In this document: one piece after another, positions 43,601-44,606 of the stretch
How positions within the stretch are numbered: the stretch's first letter is position 1
How the letters are laid out: every line of letters begins with the position of its first letter
DNA from: an uncultured Lachnospiraceae bacterium
GTDB taxonomy: Bacteria; Bacillota; Clostridia; Lachnospirales; Lachnospiraceae
Direction: 5' to 3'
Length of the DNA stretch: 44,606 nucleotides
NCBI GenBank assembly: GCA_900544685.1
Contig: UQWA01000025.1
Location: 1-44,606, forward strand
The notes under the pieces: generated by a model
What the model saw: only the letters and a program-made list of their open reading frames with translations
What the model was told of the DNA's origin: nothing
The model's database searches: none
Translations under genes and position numbers: made by a program

Positions 43601-44606
43601 ATGTGGTGGATGAAGGAAAAGTCAAAGAGGCAACCTGTATAGAAGAAGGTTCCCGGACATTAAAGTGTCAGAATTGTGACAGTGAGATTACACAGACGAT
43701 TCCTGTAACAGGACATTCTTATACAGAATGGACGGTAGAGAAAGACGCAACCTGTACAGCAGAGGGAAGAAAGACAAGAAGCTGTACAACAGAAGGCTGC
43801 AAGGTGAAAGAGAATCAGACGATTCCGGCAACCGGCCATACATTTGCAGAGACCTATACAGAGGATAAGAAAGCTACCTGTACGGAAGCGGGAACAGAAA
43901 GCCGTCATTGTGTAAACTGCGATGCGTCAACAGACACCCGTACGATAAAAGCAACAGGGCACAGATTTGATGAATCAAAGGCACAATGGAACGTAGACAA
44001 TAGTAATTGCCTGCAGACCGGAACAGTGCAATGCGATAATTGTAACGCTGTTAAGCAAATCAGCCGTAGCGTAAACCATACGCTGCAGAAGACGGAAGCA
44101 AAGGAGGCTACCTGCACGGAAGCAGGAAGCAAAGAGTATTGGATCTGTGAGAACTGTAAGACGGTATTTGAAGATGCTGCCGGAACAAAAGAAACGACAG
44201 TGGAAGCACAGATAACACCTGCAGCCGGTCATAACCTGAAGAAGACAGAGGCAAAGGAAGCCACCTGCACCGAAACAGGAAATGATGCATACTGGACATG
44301 TGGCACATGTGGTAAAGTTTATGCAGATGAAGCAGCGACAACAGAAACGACTGTGGAAAAACAGATCATTCCTGTAAAAGCACATAACCTGAAGAAGACA
44401 GAGGCAAAGGAAGCTACCTGCACCGGAACAGGAAATCGTGCATACTGGACATGCGGTACATGTGGTAAAGTTTATGCAGATGAAGCAGCGACAACAGAAA
44501 CGACTGTGGAAAAACAGATCATTCCTGTAAAAGCACATAACCTGAAGAAGACAGAGGCAAAGGAAGCTACCTGCACCGGAACAGGAAATCGTGCATACTG
44601 GACATG
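31615..44606 (+). CDS. Giant exported repeat protein (partial, runs off the window)
   Basis: One uninterrupted frame of 4,330 codons begins at ATG 31615 and has no stop before the window ends. A signal peptide (MRKSMKQRVALFLSFAMAF, AxA-type site near residue 31) is followed by an acidic low-complexity stretch (about 35-160). Next are six to seven repeat modules of about 200 residues (GENEITSGENDYNWYQFEA at about 166, 370, 574, 777, 977 and 1186, a weaker one at about 1602). Two PPC-like beta domains lie at about 1378-1492 and 1799-1906, further beta repeats run to about 2700, and about 33 short Cys/His units run from about 2729 to the end, interrupted at about 3748-3959. It is probably a surface or secreted adhesin-like or sugar-binding protein; the anchoring end is not in view. 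A sequence of antisense frames over it are shadows. Confidence 0.9.
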   Translation, partial: MRKSMKQRVALFLSFAMAFTSVDSSALVAAADMTEIVSQETQQEDAVQEEGAVQNEEVSADELAVAENEEAQPEESAIMDELVEETEVIDEEATDGDGDQLNVISENIGQEEGEQVIDAETEIVLEQNDVEAGQTDASDMAAPESLMAESVTAEELLNADLSTLELGANQVTSGEDGFNWYKFEAVKGRKYNIDPCATVQIYYIENGEIAEAAPNNVFRAEHTGTYYLGFCGPVYNPKTDGYDLYTFTTNISEIPLIEDITVGEIQNRNIISEFQITMGYGTEYTIDYNNGTSETVKVDDDSYTDQYGNTVQYIYRRKDDNSDTEYKYNDKKPAGDYTIQFCVKGDVLETTGWEYTSVNAQDAELPSLNTGENEIISGENDYNWYRFEAVEDKKYAIDQWSNMLIYTAVDNEMVAVSYNANGLFKAEQSGTYYLGFQGALNNEDTGNEDVYSWTANISEVVEVKNITVDELKNTSEISGLQHKMGIGTKYTIEYTNGDSETVVLDGGSYTDTYGNTIRSYFVRENSSYSYDYDSEKPVGNYALLFWANDGEKGRTDYIFTSVDADEAGLPDLSVGENEITSVEEDYTWYQFKAAEGIKYHIDRYNDLRVCTKENDNMTSVSTSNGSFKATKNGAYYIGFRGKIWNEDIGDYENDCFVNISVAAEIKTITVGELQNQTIIAGLQTALGAGTEYTIEYMNGDSVTVKVDDGSYEDAYGNQIIYRYKQEGNEGREYYYGEHKPVGRYTIVFEVDGQEAASTDYVFTSVDVDTVNLPTLVLGENEITSGENDYNWYQFEAVQGMKYQIDRKAGFAVYTKDKDGNLTDVKTGYGSFEAAKNGTYYLGFQGAVWDDGEQYSWTATLMKVTRITKITIGEPQTTTIISGLQRYMGIGTEYTIEYVSGESVKVKITDDSYTDAYGNTVVPRYKDQDGNVYYAYDEKPGGRSYALALYVDGEEIASTGYVFTSVDVDKVNLPTLVLGENEITSGEHDYNWYQFKVEAGKKYYIDRTYNFSLYTKAEDGKLVVVPVSYDTFKATKNGIYYLGFQGGIWNEDTGEDDLYTWTANISEVTEIESITVGTLRGTRVIADLDPYGQIGGGTEFTINYADQESEQGTIDNGIYRDKYGNSVEFRFYAKDAEDPSEYYGYLQEKPAGLYKLAFYLNDEELASVEDWFEITKAENVEFPELVKGQNEIQSEKDSYYWYQFQAEADTRYRIDRCNSLRVYTKTDDGMTSVDVNGDHFKTAQAGIYYLGFRYGVQDDDGNTVYTWMASLTSMPNVSDVLVEPGKTQFYQDEYPVSLNSVQFTYADETTRLFNDGMNFSDMDGQGNGVRVFLTSENSKEKIEPDRNLAAGTYIVHVQLIDDENVEDTYTITILQEDTPFNGLAEVTELQLGESYPVELDAEKRAQWFSYTPEREMSVTFWSSDREDYGSFDTYGELYNAEGKLLVSDDEGASDNNFLVAYMLEAGETYYFKARMFGVGQKGTFKVSLNEKTEIAGIESVTPDQEQYLAGLDNRISAGSHVVLKYKNGETSEKEINDLFLWDEHGYNLSFQLKDAEGNVFGYWDYLPEGKYALVIYVNGVEAASSEPVYNVVDRSKAEKLEPGEVTLESGREEYRPHWYRFIAEETGKYCFQQSPQMKVIYFQEDTKEEEDTGRGSLRAKAGETYYIGFSGYVYNEDEEEVYTWTTQLERKPAVTDIQATPVKSTFYEDRYENEYARFTLQFTYDDGSSASFASWRKYYDVDGKGNGINVYLTRKGDESGEIYDTSGNFPVGTYIVHVEMQDYASVADTYEITIEEQPSPFNGKVNATEMEPGKSYVVKIDEDHPSGWFSFTLQEDMETIFCSTGKYDTYGYIYNAQGEIVAEDDDGYNNGNFAVQQKLTAGETYYFRARMYSSTRNGSFMVSLREKQPIQELEVAEHDLKNRYLEEYFSYPTVLVKAVYKDGSSEMFYAGENDGYGNRVSIEMLDASGTVLEDVWEVGTYTCQVRYGEAEDQTVTVGTFRIVPMEEMADQIIEEDQELQLDASQDQKMSYQFTAKEAGLYQIRANVPFRNLSVYDGEKKRVKRFTYRNGYTVYASLQPGTYYVIADVGDDVTKLKVSVTKTVLPEKVSAVYRGNSGGTILIEGLDRLYKDDLNTKVNYNDNTTAWIYGKHTDSYGNQYDYSIQDQSGREWSSGDRLPAGTYTVKPVVFRTGTSIRDEEAPDNQMLNKVLTEENKIPTTVAVQKLDLSSLTPVTLNQEVNVTGKNGRYFYSFTPEETGRYQIVQKDGRAEFVSYEEDDMLDYYGDSMYLTAGSTCGIDVEKRGNVSFQIVKQTAEPDPEPGEDTKKAVQRIEVKTDAGYLVYTKRNSNYDEMYMQVTYKDGTTKNYHLWNQDLEDTYDYEDDYGNSFRIQTEETIREDGIYLKIDVSCGEETASTEIEVKTVEEVAIEVSTENPVKADGVQYFRFTAPESGKYAFRVQSKNRYLSFNNVDYELDFDSESGRSEGEDQAYQVTASLRKGKTYYFGIRFEYYDAVIDNADESYTVAVLKPGKQISDLRITKVPENVTAWKGIGVEDFGGIEAEVTYTDDTKETVTYGAWTDSGRTLEMVNAYWLNTETYRIFMQYGSYRAYIDLPAAEWKYDGELKTAVATKVSSDSYLKKYSFTPAKTESYRFNISGLLYGYAIEVYDAETSIIARENYGVYALEAGKTYNVAVYCYDLSGNTFTIVPNVDGEEIAEHDHNYVDDVQQPTCTEPGYTQKVCSICGEVLKGSYEEIPATGHGLTKTEAKEATCTENGNKAYWTCEICGKVYADENGTTETTVKEQQIIALGHRLEKTEAREATCTENGNKAYWTCQICEKVFADDQGTTETTVEEQVIAATGHKLTETEEKAATCEEAGNHAYWTCGTCKKIFADAEGTIETTAEEQVIAATGHKLLKTEAKEATCTENGNKAYWTCRSCERVFADDQGTTKTTVEEQVIAATGHKLTKTESKAATCEEAGNNEYWTCENCGKVFADEEGKKATTTAAETISPLGHAWDVRITRPATDTEEGIQETYCTRCNTVQKTETIPMLGHRMGDWIITKEPTCTEAGSQYRECVYDKCTICTDGSRYRQEEVIPATGHELKMVDEKAATCTKAGNEAYWICQTCGKVYADAGAQTETTIKDQVINAAGHKYGDWKTTKDAECELDGEMTRTCQVCGNTEKTDIPATGHHYVSERLEPTCTSAGYVREKCTDCEKVKDGSYKRLASLGHDYDDWVVVKKVTCTDSGEMTRTCRRCGYVFRSIVNVTGHWYDDEAKEATCTEAGYTQEKCRFCGDIRNPKEIPATGHQTVKERHPATCTVDGYSRTVCTVCGTVTDYQFLPATGHQYDDAWTVEKAATCTEEGAESRTCKNCDNKESRVIPKTDHTWVKDIVKEATATEEGLEREICRDCKEERPGSRMVIPKTGHQMGDWTVTKEATCTEAGIRTRKCEYDKCTLCNGVPYEQTESIPALGHDWNNVETKATCIKAGFVQQICKTCGEKGERIEIPATGHSFGAGVYVTEPTCTSQGLIKFTCESCDAKRFGILPKSRHIWNTEPTIEKAATCTEEGLQDIRCSICNEVNETSVTKIPAAGHSWNEKATIDRQPTCTEEGRKSIHCADCDAVKPNSETVIPATGHDYVTSETAATCTVPGTRTSQCKVCGKTETVTIPVTGHKMQLDMSSSVMRTCTSDGLLVYVCQNAGCGQRSYVVNSAYEAHDWGEEENKPATDTENGKRYQICKRCGEEKVLEILLRESQQELIEMVQNGDITAILDVDNEVLLSDTHKDLIQEVENKIISNGVNGKTYQPTTISGNMADKNSSVTGAAITAAAEEMKKEPEVSTLALDDTASQEENSNNVTSNVEVNQTSKETLDTKTGKYYFDMSLSMTVNGKKVVSLEKPVTVKVTVPENFEGTDCILRSDNGTEQNVTVQADGTLIFTTETLGSKQLIKVSCTGEHEFKESSETPATCTEPKKISRTCTKCNYVKEERKGKPADHNYVVDEGKVKEATCIEEGSRTLKCQNCDSEITQTIPVTGHSYTEWTVEKDATCTAEGRKTRSCTTEGCKVKENQTIPATGHTFAETYTEDKKATCTEAGTESRHCVNCDASTDTRTIKATGHRFDESKAQWNVDNSNCLQTGTVQCDNCNAVKQISRSVNHTLQKTEAKEATCTEAGSKEYWICENCKTVFEDAAGTKETTVEAQITPAAGHNLKKTEAKEATCTETGNDAYWTCGTCGKVYADEAATTETTVEKQIIPVKAHNLKKTEAKEATCTGTGNRAYWTCGTCGKVYADEAATTETTVEKQIIPVKAHNLKKTEAKEATCTGTGNRAYWT
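32110..36600 (+). repeat. About 600-bp coding modules (GENEI...DYNWYQF units)
   Basis: Six clear copies start near 32110, 32722, 33334, 33943, 34543 and 35170, with a degenerate one near 36418. Each reads a ligand-binding-like beta unit (NWYQFEA, KYxIDR, GTYYLGFQG) followed by an Ig-like unit (ITVGELQ, GTEYTIEYxNGDS, DDGSYTDAYGN, FTSVDxD). Copies at 33890-33999 and 34490-34599 are nearly identical at DNA level. Confidence 0.85.
39799..44606 (+). repeat. Array of about 33 Cys/His units (ATCTExG...CxxC...ATGH)
   Basis: Each unit of about 34-51 residues has one Cys in ATCTE, a CxxC pair and a His in GH, a three-Cys one-His set able to bind zinc. Twenty-four units lie in 39799-42855. A Cys-poor region follows (42856-43490), then about nine more units to the edge. 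Some units have lost a Cys (TDTEEG, ATATEEG, ATDTENG). Confidence 0.85.
44230..44606 (+). repeat. 153-bp tandem repeat at the window end
   Basis: Units start at 44230, 44383 and 44536 with CATAACCTGAAGAAGACA. The second and third are identical over all the sequence visible; the first differs at a few positions. Each encodes one 51-residue Cys/His unit. Confidence 0.9.

Noticed and set aside
43975..44538. Minus-strand frame of 187 codons with repeated blocks
   Set aside because: It is antisense to the 153-bp tandem units of the giant gene and only reflects their periodicity.

Overview
The window looks like chromosomal DNA of a Gram-positive gut anaerobe of the Clostridia, most likely Lachnospiraceae (Blautia, Dorea or Mediterraneibacter-like). 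This rests on moderate GC with strong AGGAGG-type ribosome binding sites, a MocR/PdxST vitamin B6 locus, a secE-nusG-rplK-rplA block preceded by a zinc-ribbon rpmG, a PdaA-type deacetylase suggesting sporulation ancestry, and a very large secreted modular protein. The genus cannot be fixed from the sequence alone.

Layout: 1-1955 is an AT-rich, decayed accessory island. It holds a 29-bp tandem duplication, the C-terminal half of a DUF3990-type (ADP-ribosyltransferase-like) protein, a small partner gene with an apparent internal deletion, a NADAR N-glycosidase and the catalytic half of a tyrosine recombinase. 2047-9021 carries metabolic and transport genes: a nucleoside deaminase, a PfkB sugar or nucleoside kinase, a four-helix-bundle protein, an FMN alpha-hydroxyacid oxidase, an aldo/keto reductase, and two MATE exporters facing each other. 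9332-11720 is a polar amino acid ABC transporter operon whose binding protein has its two lobes in swapped order. 11939-18193 is the F-type ATP synthase operon, in which subunits delta and alpha form one continuous open reading frame.

18494-26864 holds a small exporter, the divergent pdxST/pdxR locus, purC, a lipoprotein-ispD-RluA type operon and a sporulation-type polysaccharide deacetylase. 26929-29305 is the translation and secretion block rpmG-secE-nusG-rplK-rplA. Then come a stand-alone FeoA-like protein and an AAA/PD-(D/E)XK protein. From 31615 to the end of the window runs one uninterrupted frame of more than 4,330 codons. It encodes an exported giant protein with a signal peptide, about 200-residue repeat modules, two PPC-like domains and about 33 Cys/His repeat units. 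The frame leaves the window inside a perfect 153-bp tandem repeat.

How they work together: the ATP synthase operon encodes a complete enzyme with one fewer polypeptide than usual, and its c subunit looks proton-type. pdxR is placed to control pdxST through a shared 77-bp divergent promoter region. The most unusual items are the delta-alpha ATP synthase fusion, the circularly permuted amino acid binding protein, the relic ADP-ribosylation/NADAR cassette and the giant repeat protein.
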